A stretch of DNA of 64,000 nucleotides from Wenzhouxiangella sp042310355 (GCF_042310355.1 NZ_JBHJMR010000010.1:69878-133877), one strand, 5' to 3'. Shown: positions 40,655 through 50,108, counted from the stretch's first letter. A program made the numbers and translations. Notes: a model not told the origin generated them from the sequence alone.

Positions 40655-43042
40655 TCATTCGCTGCCGGCGGCGCGGAGCGCTTCGGCCTCTTCGCGCAAA
40701 GCCGCCGCGCGGTCGGGGCGGCCGAGCTCGTCGTAGGCTTGGGCCAGGAAATCCATCGCCTCGATTCGCCGAACAAAGTCCTCGCCCACCAGTTCGCCCA
40801 GGCGATCGACGGCGGTTTGCAGGTGATCCCGCGCAGCCTCGAAATGGCCGGCCGCCAGTTCACTCTGCCCCAGGCCGAAGTGGACGAGGCCCTGGAACAT
40901 GTGGGATTCGGGCATGACGCTGCGCCGCTCGAGCGCCTCACGATGCATGGCCAGGGCCTGGTCGACCTGTCCCGAATCGCGATAGGCGTTTCCCAGGTTG
41001 TAGGTAAAGGCCACGGACTGTGGGTGATCGGGCCCGTAGCGCTCGACGGCCATGCCGCGGGCCCGCTCGTAGTAGGGCAGCGAGGCTTCGAGCTTGTCGT
41101 CCCCACCCTGCTGCCGGAGGGCGCCGGCCATGTTGCCGTACTGCACGATCAGGCCCGGGTGATCTTCTCCATAAAGCCGCACGGACTCGCGCAAGCCTTC
41201 GCGCAGTACGCTCTCGGCCTCGGCGTAGCGCTGCTGCCTGAGTAGTACCACGCCTCGGTCGTTGAACAGCTTTGTCCTGATCGATCGCGCCGTCGGATCG
41301 TCCCACTCGCTGGTTGCCTCAAGGGCAGCCTGAAACCACTGCCCGGCTTGCTCCAACTCGTAAATCTCGGAATAGGACTGCCCCATTTGCCGCATGACGC
41401 TGACGTAGGTCCAGCGCAGGGCATCCGGGGGCTCCGGCCCGATCTCGTCGAGAATGCGCTGGTAGATCGCAAAGGCCTCGTCGTGACGCGCCTGCTCGAA
41501 GCGGACGCTGCCCCGGATCGACAGCAGGTCGAGCCACTGCACCCGGCGCTCGGGAAGATGCTGCTCTGCCGTATGCAGCAATTGATCGACGCGACGCTCG
41601 GCATCGGCCAGCTTCGACTCCTGGATATCGATAAGGCTCAATTCCGCCCCGGCATCGAGGTAGATCTCGACGGCCTGCCGTCGATCGATCAGCTCAAGCA
41701 CATTCTGCAAGTGCTCACGCGCGCGTTCGTACTGGCCGAGGCTGGCGTAGACCTCGCCGATCGTCAGTTCGATCTCGGCGCGAATCCGGGGCTGGCCGGC
41801 CAGCTCCTTGTCGACCCGCTCGGCGGCATCCGCAAGCACCCGGTCGAGCACCGGCGTTGGCGCACCTTCGGCGACCTCGGGATCGATCGAAGACAGCATA
41901 CGGGTTGCAAAGGCCGCGATCTGCTCGGCCCGGTCGGCCTGGGCCCGCGCCTCCAGAAGACCGTAGACCGCGACGACCAGACCGGCCACCAGCGCCAGGG
42001 TCACGACGCTTGCGGCCGAAACCGCCAGGGCATGGCGCGCAAGAAACTTGCGCCCGCGATAGGCGCGCGTGTTCGGCACCGCCTCGACCACCTCGTTGTT
42101 CAGGTAGCGCCTCAGATCACGCGCCAGCGAAGCCGCCGAGTCGTAGCGCTCCTCCCGGTCGGGAGCCAGTGCCCGCGCCAGGATCCAGCGCAGCTCGCGG
42201 GGCAGATGCCGGGCGTCGTGCGCCGATTTCAGGGCATCGCCGTCGAGCGGCGTGTCCCGGCCGGTCGAACCGAGCAGCATCCGGCGAATGGAGTCGATCG
42301 CAACCGTGTCGTCAGCCGGTGGCGGACGACCATCGGTCAGCAGTTCGAACAACAGGACACCGAGCGAATAGACGTCCGTTCGGGTATCGACCTCGGCCGC
42401 GGGGCCGGCCAGCAACTCCGGGCTCATGTAGCCACGCGTCCCGGCCCGGTCGGTTGTATCCGAGCGCGCACGACCTGCGTGCTCGACCACCCCCGTTGCC
42501 ACCCCGAAATCGATGATCTTGGGCATGGAAACCCCGTCGACGCGATCGACCAGGACATTGCCGGGCTTGATATCGCGGTGGATCACGCCCTGCTGGTGGG
42601 CATGCTGGATGCCGCCGCAAACACGCACGAAAAGATCCAGCCGCTGCTCGATACCGAGGGCGTGCCGTTCGACGTGATCGACGATGGGCTCCCCCCGCAC
42701 CCACTCCATGGCAAACCAGGGTCGACCGTCATCGGCTGTTCCGGCATCGAACACCTGGGCAATCGCCGGATGGTGCATGCGCGCGAGCATCTGCCGTTCC
42801 ACCTCGAACATGGCTCCGACCGAGCCGCCCTGCGCACGTGCGCCAATCAGCTTCAGGGCCACCTTGCGCTGCACCGGCTCGAGCTGCTCGGCGAGATAAA
42901 CCTCGCCCATGCCGCCGCGGCCGAGCTGCCGAATCAGTCGATAGGCCCCGATCCGGTCGGGCACGTCCGACGCCGCCGAGGCAGCGGACCCGGCACCGTC
43001 GACGACGGTTCGATCCTCATCGGGTGGCACGTTATTGCTCAT
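40655..43042 (-). CDS. Ser/Thr protein kinase with TM helix and TPR domain
   Basis: 795 aa. Hanks-type kinase domain about 31-310: glycine loop LGRGGMGEVYLAE (40-52), Lys64 in VALKL, catalytic HRDIKPGN (155-162), DFG at 178-180, APE-like MSPELLAG. One transmembrane helix near 345-372 (AVSAASVVTLALVAGLVVAVYGLL), then about 400 periplasmic residues of TPR units, including the TPR_12-like VRLYGEDHPGLIVQYGNMAGALRQQ and AVERYGPDHPQSVAFTYNLGNAYRDSG. Start ATG at 43042 begins the kinase N-terminus; the longer frame upstream has no similarity. Follows queC by 100 bp on the same strand. Target unknown. Confidence 0.92.
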   Translation of the reverse strand: MSNNVPPDEDRTVVDGAGSAASAASDVPDRIGAYRLIRQLGRGGMGEVYLAEQLEPVQRKVALKLIGARAQGGSVGAMFEVERQMLARMHHPAIAQVFDAGTADDGRPWFAMEWVRGEPIVDHVERHALGIEQRLDLFVRVCGGIQHAHQQGVIHRDIKPGNVLVDRVDGVSMPKIIDFGVATGVVEHAGRARSDTTDRAGTRGYMSPELLAGPAAEVDTRTDVYSLGVLLFELLTDGRPPPADDTVAIDSIRRMLLGSTGRDTPLDGDALKSAHDARHLPRELRWILARALAPDREERYDSAASLARDLRRYLNNEVVEAVPNTRAYRGRKFLARHALAVSAASVVTLALVAGLVVAVYGLLEARAQADRAEQIAAFATRMLSSIDPEVAEGAPTPVLDRVLADAAERVDKELAGQPRIRAEIELTIGEVYASLGQYERAREHLQNVLELIDRRQAVEIYLDAGAELSLIDIQESKLADAERRVDQLLHTAEQHLPERRVQWLDLLSIRGSVRFEQARHDEAFAIYQRILDEIGPEPPDALRWTYVSVMRQMGQSYSEIYELEQAGQWFQAALEATSEWDDPTARSIRTKLFNDRGVVLLRQQRYAEAESVLREGLRESVRLYGEDHPGLIVQYGNMAGALRQQGGDDKLEASLPYYERARGMAVERYGPDHPQSVAFTYNLGNAYRDSGQVDQALAMHREALERRSVMPESHMFQGLVHFGLGQSELAAGHFEAARDHLQTAVDRLGELVGEDFVRRIEAMDFLAQAYDELGRPDRAAALREEAEALRAAGSE

Positions 43043-43142
43043 GTTCGAAAGCCTGTATCGAAATACCCCTTCAGGCGTCTGGCTGGCCCAGGGGCGTGGC
43101 ACGCGAGTATCGGCGCCCGGCCGGGCCGCGTGCAAGCCGCAC

Positions 43143-43829
43143 TCAAACGGCAGCCGCGTAGCGCGTCGGATCAGCCAGGCCGGCGGCTTCGAAGCCCGAG
43201 CGCCGAAGACGGCAGGAATCGCAACGCCCGCAGGCTCGGCCTGACTCGTCGGCCTGGTAGCAGGACACGGTCTGGGCGTAATCGACGCCCAGCGCCACGC
43301 CACGAAGGATGATTTCCGCCTTGGAGAGACTGATCAGGGGCGCATGCACCCGAAAGCCCGCGCCTTCGACGCCGGCGCGGGTCGCCACCTGGCAAAGCGC
43401 TTCGAAGGCCGCGATGAACTGCGGCCGACAATCCGGGTAGCCGGAATAGTCGACGGCGTTGACGCCCACGAACAACTCGGTGGCCTCGATGACTTCCGCA
43501 TGCCCGAGCGCCAGTGAAAGCATCAGCGTGTTGCGAGCCGGGACGTAGGTGGACGGGATGCCGCTTGTCTCGGCCTCGGACACCTCGATGTCGTCGGTCA
43601 GCGCTGAACCGCCGATCGCACGCAGGTCGACGCTCACAACACGGTGCGAAGCCGCTCCCAGGGAGCGGCTCAGCTGCCGGGCCGCCTGCAGCTCGGCGCG
43701 GTGGCGCTGTCCGTAATCCACTGCCAGGGAGTGACACTGGTGGCCGGCAGCAACCGCCTCGGCCAGCACGGTGGCCGAATCGAGACCGCCGGAGAGCAGC
43801 ACCACCGCCCGCGCCGGACTCGAACTCAA
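43143..43829 (-). CDS. queC: 7-cyano-7-deazaguanine synthase
   Basis: 228 aa ATP-dependent enzyme making preQ0 for queuosine. Seen: PP-loop VVLLSGGLDSATVLAEA (near residue 10-26), DYGQRHRAEL, PSTYVPARNTLMLSLAL, GVNAVDYSGYPDCRPQFI, and the C-terminal zinc motif CxxxxxxxxCGRCDSCRLRR. The start is TTG at 43829, overlapping the diguanylate cyclase stop by 4 bp (TTGA); there is no ATG or GTG before the PP-loop in frame that avoids the upstream gene. No other queuosine genes are nearby. Confidence 0.93.
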   Translation of the reverse strand: MSSSPARAVVLLSGGLDSATVLAEAVAAGHQCHSLAVDYGQRHRAELQAARQLSRSLGAASHRVVSVDLRAIGGSALTDDIEVSEAETSGIPSTYVPARNTLMLSLALGHAEVIEATELFVGVNAVDYSGYPDCRPQFIAAFEALCQVATRAGVEGAGFRVHAPLISLSKAEIILRGVALGVDYAQTVSCYQADESGRACGRCDSCRLRRSGFEAAGLADPTRYAAAV

Positions 43830-45637
43830 GATGCCAGCTCCGCGGTCGAGACCACGCGGTTCTTGCCGCGCGCCTTGCCGGCATACATGGCATCGTCGAC
43901 GCGTTTGACGAGATCGTTGAAGCCCGCCCCGGGTTCGATCTCGGTCAAGCCAAAGGTCATCGTCAGCGACAGCGGTCGTCCACTCACCCTGGGCGGCGAC
44001 TCCTCGATGGCGCGCCGCAGGTTCTCCGACACGCTTCGCGCGCCGCTCTCGCGGGTGCCGGGGAGGAGAATGAGAAACTCCTCCCCACCCCATCGGGCGG
44101 CCACATCCACGCCGCGCACCTGGTTTCTGATCAAGTTTGCAACGTGAACGAGCACATCGTCGCCGACCTGGTGACCGAGGGTGTCGTTGATTCGCTTGAA
44201 GCTGTCGATATCGGCCATGATCAGCGAAGAAGGTTCGTTATCCTCGTTGCGGCGCAGCAGGGCCCGGTCGATCCTTTCGCTCATGTCGCGCCGATTGGAC
44301 AAACCCGTCAGCGGGTCCGTGCGTGCGGCCCGGTCGAGCGTGTGCGAGACCCGACGTCCGAGGCGGAGACGGCTGTAGAGCAGGGCCATGACCACCAGCA
44401 GCAGGACCACCGTGATAATCGAGCCGGCAATGATCAGCCGTTGTCGCCTCAGCCGCTGCTCGGACACTTCCGATCGAGCGCGCTCGAGCGCCAGCTCGCG
44501 TTCAAGCTGGTCGGCGCGGAACGTCTGCTGCAGCTGTTCGACCCGGGCCGCCAGGTCCTCGGTGGCTTGCGCGTCGTTGAGTGACATCAGGCGCTCGAGC
44601 CGACGGAACGCCGACTGGTAGTCGCCGCGGGTCTCCAGCGCCGAGACCTGTCGCCGCAGTATCTGTTGAAGCAGAACCCGGTTTTCCCCGGGCACCAGCG
44701 CCTCGGCCTCGGCGAGCAACGCCAGAGCTTCATCCTCCCGTCCGAGTGCCAGATACGCATCGGCGCCGGTCTGCAACGAGTTGACCACGCCTGTGGTGTC
44801 GCCCACCTCGCGTCGCAGCTCGAGCGATTGCTCGTGGTAATCGAGTGCCTCTTCGACCCGGCCAAGATGAATCAAGGCGCGAGCGATATTGTCGGCGGCG
44901 TACGCGATTCCGCGCGGATTCTCGAGTTCTTCGAACAAGCCCAGCGCACGACGGTTGTAATCGAAGTTGGCTTGGTGCTCGGCCCGTGCCGCCTCGGAAT
45001 CGCCGGCTTCGGCATGGGATTCGGCCATGCGTGCCGCCAGCGCTCCGAGATTGACCAGCGTGCCGGCGATGCCTTCCTGCCAGCCGATCTCTTCGAAACC
45101 CTCGAGGGCCTGGCCGTGGTAGACGCGCGCCTCTTCCCAGTTGCCCAAGGAGTTGTGAAGGTTGCCGATATTGCCGGCCGCGCGCGCGGCGCCGCCGATA
45201 TCATCGGCTGCCCGGCTCGCCTCCAGCGCCGCGAGATAGTGTTCCAGCGCTCGGTCGTGGGCGCCGATCTCCCAGAAAACCACGCCGGCCGTTCGTCGCA
45301 CCGAGGCGATCCGGACCGGATCCGTCACGTCCCCGGCCAGGACCAGGGCCTGGTCGACGGCTTCGATCGCCGCCTCGTGCTCACCCAGGATATGCAGGTT
45401 CGAGGCCACCGCACCATGTACCATCATGACGCCCGCAGTACATTCGGCGACCGCGCTATCCGCCAGGCGTTCGAGCAACTCACGCCCCCGCTCGACGCCC
45501 TCGGCCGCATTGCGATCTCGCATGGCGCGAATCGATTCGGCCTGCTCGAGCAAATCACCGCAGGAAGGCTGCTGCGACGCAACCGGCTGCATGGCGAGCA
45601 CGGCGGCAATGGATAAAATCGTCAGAAGCCGGACCAT
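43826..45637 (-). CDS. TPR-GGDEF diguanylate cyclase
   Basis: 603 aa. Signal sequence (LLTILSIAAVLAMQPVASQ), then about 330 residues of TPR repeats (EAAIEAVDQALVLAGD, GAHDRALEHYLAALEASRA, NWEEARVYHGQALEGFEEI, GRVEEALDYHEQSLELRRE), a helix linking to a membrane segment (LIIAGSIITVVLLLVVMALLYSRL, about 405-428) and a C-terminal GGDEF domain: DPLTGLSNRRDMSERI and active-site RWGGEEFLILLPGT. An intact GGEEF predicts c-di-GMP synthesis, controlled by a periplasmic TPR sensor. ATG 45637 begins the signal sequence. Overlaps queC. Confidence 0.92.
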   Translation of the reverse strand: MVRLLTILSIAAVLAMQPVASQQPSCGDLLEQAESIRAMRDRNAAEGVERGRELLERLADSAVAECTAGVMMVHGAVASNLHILGEHEAAIEAVDQALVLAGDVTDPVRIASVRRTAGVVFWEIGAHDRALEHYLAALEASRAADDIGGAARAAGNIGNLHNSLGNWEEARVYHGQALEGFEEIGWQEGIAGTLVNLGALAARMAESHAEAGDSEAARAEHQANFDYNRRALGLFEELENPRGIAYAADNIARALIHLGRVEEALDYHEQSLELRREVGDTTGVVNSLQTGADAYLALGREDEALALLAEAEALVPGENRVLLQQILRRQVSALETRGDYQSAFRRLERLMSLNDAQATEDLAARVEQLQQTFRADQLERELALERARSEVSEQRLRRQRLIIAGSIITVVLLLVVMALLYSRLRLGRRVSHTLDRAARTDPLTGLSNRRDMSERIDRALLRRNEDNEPSSLIMADIDSFKRINDTLGHQVGDDVLVHVANLIRNQVRGVDVAARWGGEEFLILLPGTRESGARSVSENLRRAIEESPPRVSGRPLSLTMTFGLTEIEPGAGFNDLVKRVDDAMYAGKARGKNRVVSTAELAS

Positions 45638-45749
45638 ACCGCAGAGTATAGCGGCCCGGGGCGGGCGCGATGACGCATTTGACCGACTCGGTGGCGCATC
45701 CAGAATCAGGCGTGACCGAGAATTGCAGACTGTCGCCATGATCGAGCGG

Positions 45750-46184
45750 CCTGGCGGCGCTCGGTTCGAATGGGGATTGGATATGAAAAAGCCCCGTCGA
45801 GTGACGAGGCTGCTTCTGAATTTGGCGCGCCCGGCAGGATTGCTGCGCGGCCTTCGGCCGCTTGGCCTACGGGCCGGAAGTGCTGCGCACTTCAGCGAGC
45901 TTGCGCCTGGCGGCGCTCGGTTCGAACCTGACTTGTCATTGGTCGCAGGTTCGAATCGAGATTAGATACGAAAAAGCCCCGTCGAGTGACGAGGCTGCTT
46001 CTGAATTTGGCGCGCCCGGCAGGATGGCTGCGCGGCCTTCGGCCGCTTGCCCTTCGGGCTGGCGCTTCGCTTCAGCGATTGTGCGCTGCGCGCACAATTC
46101 GAACCAGGATTGTTATTTGTCGCAGGTTCGAATGGGGATTAGATATGAAAAAGCCCCGTCGAGTGACGAGGCTGCTTCTGAATT
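45750..46184. repeat. tRNA-derived 177-185 bp tandem repeats downstream of tRNA-Arg
   Basis: Three copies of a terminator-plus-tRNA-3'-end module. The conserved GAAAAAGCCCCGTCGAG starts at 45785, 45970 and 46147 (periods 185 and 177). The third copy is the real tRNA terminator. The first two carry only the last 19 nt (45823-45841) or 18 nt (46008-46025) of the tRNA, then diverge into hairpin-rich spacer that ends with an inverted T-arm piece (GTCGCAGGTTCGAAT on the plus strand). A partial fourth unit precedes 45785. Confidence 0.92.
46148..46172 (-). terminator. Rho-independent terminator of tRNA-Arg
   Basis: On the minus strand GCCTCGTC-ACTC-GACGGGGC followed by TTTTTC; an 8-bp stem with one G.T pair, 13 nt beyond the CCA end. 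Near-identical copies lie at 45786-45810 and 45971-45995. Confidence 0.88.
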
Positions 46185-46261
46185 TGGCGCGCCCGGCAGG
46201 ATTCGAACCTGCGACACCCGCCTTCGGAGGGCGGTACTCTATCCAGCTGAGCTACGGGCGC
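46185..46261 (-). tRNA. tRNA-Arg (anticodon CCG)
   Basis: 77 nt including an encoded CCA. Acceptor GCGCCCG/CGGGCGC with discriminator G, D-arm AGCTCAGCTGGATAGAGT, anticodon stem CCGCC/GGCGG around loop CTCCGAA (anticodon CCG, reading CGG), and T-arm GTCGCAGGTTCGAATCCTGC. Transcribed on the minus strand from a -10 TACAAT at 46272-46277. Confidence 0.97.
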
Positions 46262-46271
46262 GTAGCGGAGC

Positions 46272-46277
46272 ATTGTA
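46272..46277 (-). promoter_or_regulatory. -10 box of tRNA-Arg promoter
   Basis: TACAAT on the minus strand, about 10 nt upstream of the mature 5' end, followed by a GC-rich discriminator (GCTCCGC) as in stringently controlled stable-RNA promoters. The -35 is poor (TGTCGA or GTCGAA at 16-18 nt). Confidence 0.6.
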
Positions 46278-46433
46278 ACGCAATCGCGTTTGCCTTCGAC
46301 AGCCCGCAAGCGCCGGGCATGCTGCGGCCGGCCGGCCGCATCACGTACACTGCTGGCATCAGCCGACCGCGTTCGCTGCGCATGGAGCGGCGGGGTCGGA
46401 GTTCCATCGAGCACGACGGGTAGGCCATCCACC

Positions 46434-47672
46434 ATGACCGCGCAGAAACTGCTCATTCTCGACGACGACGCGATGATCGGAGACACGATCGAGCGTATTG
46501 CGCGAACCGCCGGCTTCGAGTCGAAGGTCACCCAGCACGCCGAAGCCTTCTTCCGGGCGCTCGATAGCTGGCAGCCCTCCCACATCGCCCTCGACCTGAT
46601 CATGCCCGAAATGGACGGCGTGGAAGTGATGGTCGAACTCGCGCGTCGCGGCTGCCGGGCCAGCATCATCATCACCAGCGGCGTGGGCAGCCGCGTGCTC
46701 GATGCGGCGGCACGCTCGGCCGCCGAGCACGGCCTTCCCATTGCCGGCGTGGTATCCAAGCCATTTTCGCCGGAGCAGCTGCGGGAACTCCTCCTGCGCT
46801 CGACCGGCGAATCCGGGATCGGCTCCTCACCGGCAGCGGAACAGGACGGCGCCGCCGCCGATATCGGTCGCGAAGAGCTCGAAACGGCGATCGAGGAGCA
46901 ACAGATCAGCCTGGTCTACCAGCCCAAGGTCCATTGCCGCAGTCGGCGCCTGGCCGGCTTCGAAGCCCTGGTGCGCTGGAACAGCCCCGAGCGCGGCCTG
47001 GTTCTGCCCTCGCACTTCATTCCGGTCGCCGAGTCCTGCGGACTGATCGGCAGCCTCACGCGTCGCGTCATCACCGGGGCCCTGGGCTGGTTCGGCGGCG
47101 AGCTGGTGCACGCGCTCGAGGGGGGCGAGTGCAGCGGCAGTGCCGCAGGGCACCCCGGGCCCACCCTCTCGATCAACCTGTCGGCCCGTTCGCTCGACGA
47201 CACCGACTTCGTCGATCATGTCGCGGGGCTGTGTGAGCAGGCGAAGTTGAGTCCGCACCGAATCGTCTTCGAGTTGACCGAGACGAGCGCCATGGAGGAT
47301 CCGGTTTCCTCGCTGGACCTGCTCACCCGCCTGCGGATGAAAGGCTTCCAGCTATCGATCGACGACTTCGGCACCGGCTACTCGTCGATGCTGCAGCTCG
47401 TGCGCCTGCCGTTCTCGGAAATCAAGGTGGACAAGTCCTTCGTCATGTCGGCGGCGCGCTCGCCGGAGTCTCGCGCCGTCATCCGCTCGATCATCGAACT
47501 GGGTCATTCCCTGGGGCTGCAGGCCACCGCCGAAGGCGTGGAAGACCAGGCGACGCTGGACCACCTGACCCGGATTGGCTGCAATCTCGCCCAGGGCTAC
47601 CTCATCGCACGGCCGTTGACCGGCGAACAGGCCATGGAATGGACGACGAGCCACCTTACCGACTGGAAGTAG
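46434..47672 (+). CDS. REC-EAL response regulator (c-di-GMP phosphodiesterase)
   Basis: 412 aa. Receiver domain about 4-125 with acidic pair at LDDDA, phospho-acceptor Asp54 in ALDLIMPEMDG and Lys in VVSKPFS. EAL domain about 145-400: QPKVHCRSRRLAGFEALVRWNSP, SINLSARSL, FELTETSAM, IDDFGTGYSS, EIKVDKSFV, TAEGVED, GYLIARPL; all metal and catalytic residues look intact, so active c-di-GMP hydrolysis is predicted. Start ATG 46434; upstream frame rejected. Its last 17 bp overlap the convergent GGDEF-EAL gene. Confidence 0.93.
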   Translation: MTAQKLLILDDDAMIGDTIERIARTAGFESKVTQHAEAFFRALDSWQPSHIALDLIMPEMDGVEVMVELARRGCRASIIITSGVGSRVLDAAARSAAEHGLPIAGVVSKPFSPEQLRELLLRSTGESGIGSSPAAEQDGAAADIGREELETAIEEQQISLVYQPKVHCRSRRLAGFEALVRWNSPERGLVLPSHFIPVAESCGLIGSLTRRVITGALGWFGGELVHALEGGECSGSAAGHPGPTLSINLSARSLDDTDFVDHVAGLCEQAKLSPHRIVFELTETSAMEDPVSSLDLLTRLRMKGFQLSIDDFGTGYSSMLQLVRLPFSEIKVDKSFVMSAARSPESRAVIRSIIELGHSLGLQATAEGVEDQATLDHLTRIGCNLAQGYLIARPLTGEQAMEWTTSHLTDWK

Positions 47673-49920
47673 CAAGCCAGGGAAGGCGACCCTCGATCAT
47701 CGCGGCGATTTCGCCGGCCTCCACCGGACGGGCGAACAGGAAACCCTGGGCGTAGGAGCATCGATAGCTCGCCAGCAGCGAGAGTTGCTCGTCGCTTTCG
47801 ACGCCTTCGGCTACCGTCTGCATGCCAAGATCGGCCGCCAGGGCGCAGATCGTTCGCGTGATCGCCTGATCCTCGGGATCGGAGACGATGTCGCGCACGA
47901 AACCCCGGTCGATCTTGACCACGGAGATCGGGAAATTCTTGAGGTAGCTCAGGGACGAATAACCGACTCCGAAATCGTCGACGACGATGCGCATGCCGAT
48001 TTCGTCGAGCTTGTGCAGCATGCGCCGATTGCGGGCCAGGTTTTCGATCAGCACCTCTTCGGTGATCTCCAGGTGCAGTCGCTCGGGTTCGATGCGGTAC
48101 TGGTGCAGCAGTACGCTGAGCTGCTCGGCGAATCCCGCCTCGTGGATCTGGGCGCCGGAAACGTTGACGGCCAGCCACGGCAGGTTGTCGGAAAGTTGCT
48201 TCCAGCGGGACAAGTCCGACAGCGCGCGGTCGAGCGCAAACTGCCCGAGCCGTCCGATGATGCCGGTTTCTTCGGCCACGCGGATGAATTCCTGCGGCGG
48301 CACGGCATAGCCTTCCCGGTGATCCCAGCGCAGCAGCGCCTCGACACCGCGCATGGACAAGTCGCGCATGTCGACGATCGGCTGGTAGACAACGCGAAAG
48401 TCGCCGTCCTCCAGGGCGTGGCGGATATCCCGGCTGAGATTGAGGCGATGCTGCGCCTGGGCGAGCATCTCGCGCGTGAACACGGCGAACTGGTTGCGTC
48501 CGGCGTTCTTGGCCTTGAACAGCGCCGTGTCGGCATTCTGGATCAACTCGGTCACCGACCGGCCCGATTCCGGGTAGTAGGCGATACCGATGCTGCCGGA
48601 GATGAACAGGCGGTGGTCCTCTACGGCGAAACCGCCGTCGAGCGAGCGCAGGATGTTGCCGGCCAGTTGCTCGATCTGATCGCGGTCGGCGCGCTCGACC
48701 GCGATCAGGAATTCATCGCCGCCGTGGCGACCAATGAAGTCGCGGTCGCGCAACACGCCCGCCAGCCGGCGCGGGACCTCGCACAACAGCTGGTCCCCCA
48801 GCTGGTGGCCAAGCGAATCGTTGATGTCCTTGAACTGGTCGAGGTCCAGGAACAGGACCGCCAGCTGGGTTGTATGGTCGCCGTGGTGTTCGATCTTCTC
48901 GGCCAGGCGGCGTGATATCCCGGATCGATTGGGCAGCCCCGTCAGACCGTCGTGGTTGACCAGGAATGCCAACTCGCGCTCGGCCGCTTCGCGCTCGCCG
49001 ACCTCTTCCTCCAGGCGTCGGTTGGCGCGCGAGAGCACCCGGGCCTGGCCGCTGGCGTTGAGCCCCAGGAACACCACCGCGGCCAGCAGCAGCGACAGCA
49101 GGATCCCGCTCAGCAGGACAACCCCGGGCATGGCGGTACTCAGTTGATCCCGGATCTCGTCGCTGACGGCGAACTCGAACAGGAAACCGGCCTCGTCGTT
49201 GTCCAGGTCGACGGTAAAACCCGCGTCCCATTGATCCGGCAAGGGCCGGGGCGGAAAGGGATAGACGTCCCGCCCCCGGGCAACCACGTGCAGATCGAGC
49301 GACTCGCGGAAAAGAGCGGGAATCATGGCGTCGACGGCTTCGGGGAGATCCATCGTGGCGGCGAGATACCCGACGTGCCCATCATCGGTACCGATCGGCG
49401 TGATCATGCTGATGCCCGGTCTCGAGTCGGGAAGAATCCGCGGGCGGGTCACCACGATCTCGCCGGTCGCCCGGGCCACCGCGATTGCCGGACGGATATC
49501 CTCGTCAACCGGGAAGCGCTCGCCGAGCGACACCAGTTCGGTATCGCGGCTGCGAACCCACAGCACGGAAAGATCGGGCCCGAGAACAGCCAGCGTTCGA
49601 TAATATTCATAGTGCGACAGAAACTGGCCGGCGTTGATTTCCCAGCCGTCACGGTCGTCCAGGCCGTAGTGCGCCAGGCGCGTCGACATGCGTCGATGCG
49701 CGTTCATCTGCTCGCTCAAATCGGTGAGAACGTCGGCTTCGATATAGCCGGCCAGGTTGCCGACGTAGCGTGCCAGCGAGGCATCCTCGGCCGACTGCAG
49801 GCCACGGTAGACGAAAAGCGTTCCGGCGATTCCGGCCAGCAGCAGGAGTCCGGCCAACAACGGACTCCAGCGCTGAGGCTGATCGAAACGACGATCGCTG
49901 GCGGGAGCCGGCGGACTCAC
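47656..49920 (-). CDS. Membrane GGDEF-EAL sensor protein
   Basis: 754 aa. First TM helix about 18-40 (SPLLAGLLLLAGIAGTLFVYRGL), a periplasmic CHASE4-like sensor region (about 42-265), second TM (PGVVLLSGILLSLLLAAVVFLGL), then GGDEF (NHDGLTGLPNRSGISRRLAEKI, active site RHGGDEFLIAV) and EAL (YQPIVDMRDLSMRGVEALLRWDH, VNVSGAQIHE, LEITEEVLIE, VDDFGVGYSS, KIDRGFV, AEGVES). Both active sites look complete, so it could make or break c-di-GMP depending on signal. GTG start at 49920. Confidence 0.93.
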   Translation of the reverse strand: MSPPAPASDRRFDQPQRWSPLLAGLLLLAGIAGTLFVYRGLQSAEDASLARYVGNLAGYIEADVLTDLSEQMNAHRRMSTRLAHYGLDDRDGWEINAGQFLSHYEYYRTLAVLGPDLSVLWVRSRDTELVSLGERFPVDEDIRPAIAVARATGEIVVTRPRILPDSRPGISMITPIGTDDGHVGYLAATMDLPEAVDAMIPALFRESLDLHVVARGRDVYPFPPRPLPDQWDAGFTVDLDNDEAGFLFEFAVSDEIRDQLSTAMPGVVLLSGILLSLLLAAVVFLGLNASGQARVLSRANRRLEEEVGEREAAERELAFLVNHDGLTGLPNRSGISRRLAEKIEHHGDHTTQLAVLFLDLDQFKDINDSLGHQLGDQLLCEVPRRLAGVLRDRDFIGRHGGDEFLIAVERADRDQIEQLAGNILRSLDGGFAVEDHRLFISGSIGIAYYPESGRSVTELIQNADTALFKAKNAGRNQFAVFTREMLAQAQHRLNLSRDIRHALEDGDFRVVYQPIVDMRDLSMRGVEALLRWDHREGYAVPPQEFIRVAEETGIIGRLGQFALDRALSDLSRWKQLSDNLPWLAVNVSGAQIHEAGFAEQLSVLLHQYRIEPERLHLEITEEVLIENLARNRRMLHKLDEIGMRIVVDDFGVGYSSLSYLKNFPISVVKIDRGFVRDIVSDPEDQAITRTICALAADLGMQTVAEGVESDEQLSLLASYRCSYAQGFLFARPVEAGEIAAMIEGRLPWLATSSR

Positions 49921-50108
49921 GGGGTCGATCCGGTGGATGGCAATGCGACTGGAGACGGGATAGGCATGAAATGACGGGGCTGGGTTGCCCGACCCTGATG
50001 ACGTGAGTTTCTCTTGATCGTTCGCAGTATAGCGCAGGCTCCCGGCAGGTCACAGCTTGTGAACCGACTGGTAGACTGAACCCGGCAATTCAGCGGATAC
50101 ATGTATTC

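Noticed and set aside
45750..46423. ORFs reading through the tRNA-Arg repeats
   Set aside because: They translate repeat copies (RVTRLLLNLARPA) of the terminator and the tRNA 3' end; not protein coding.
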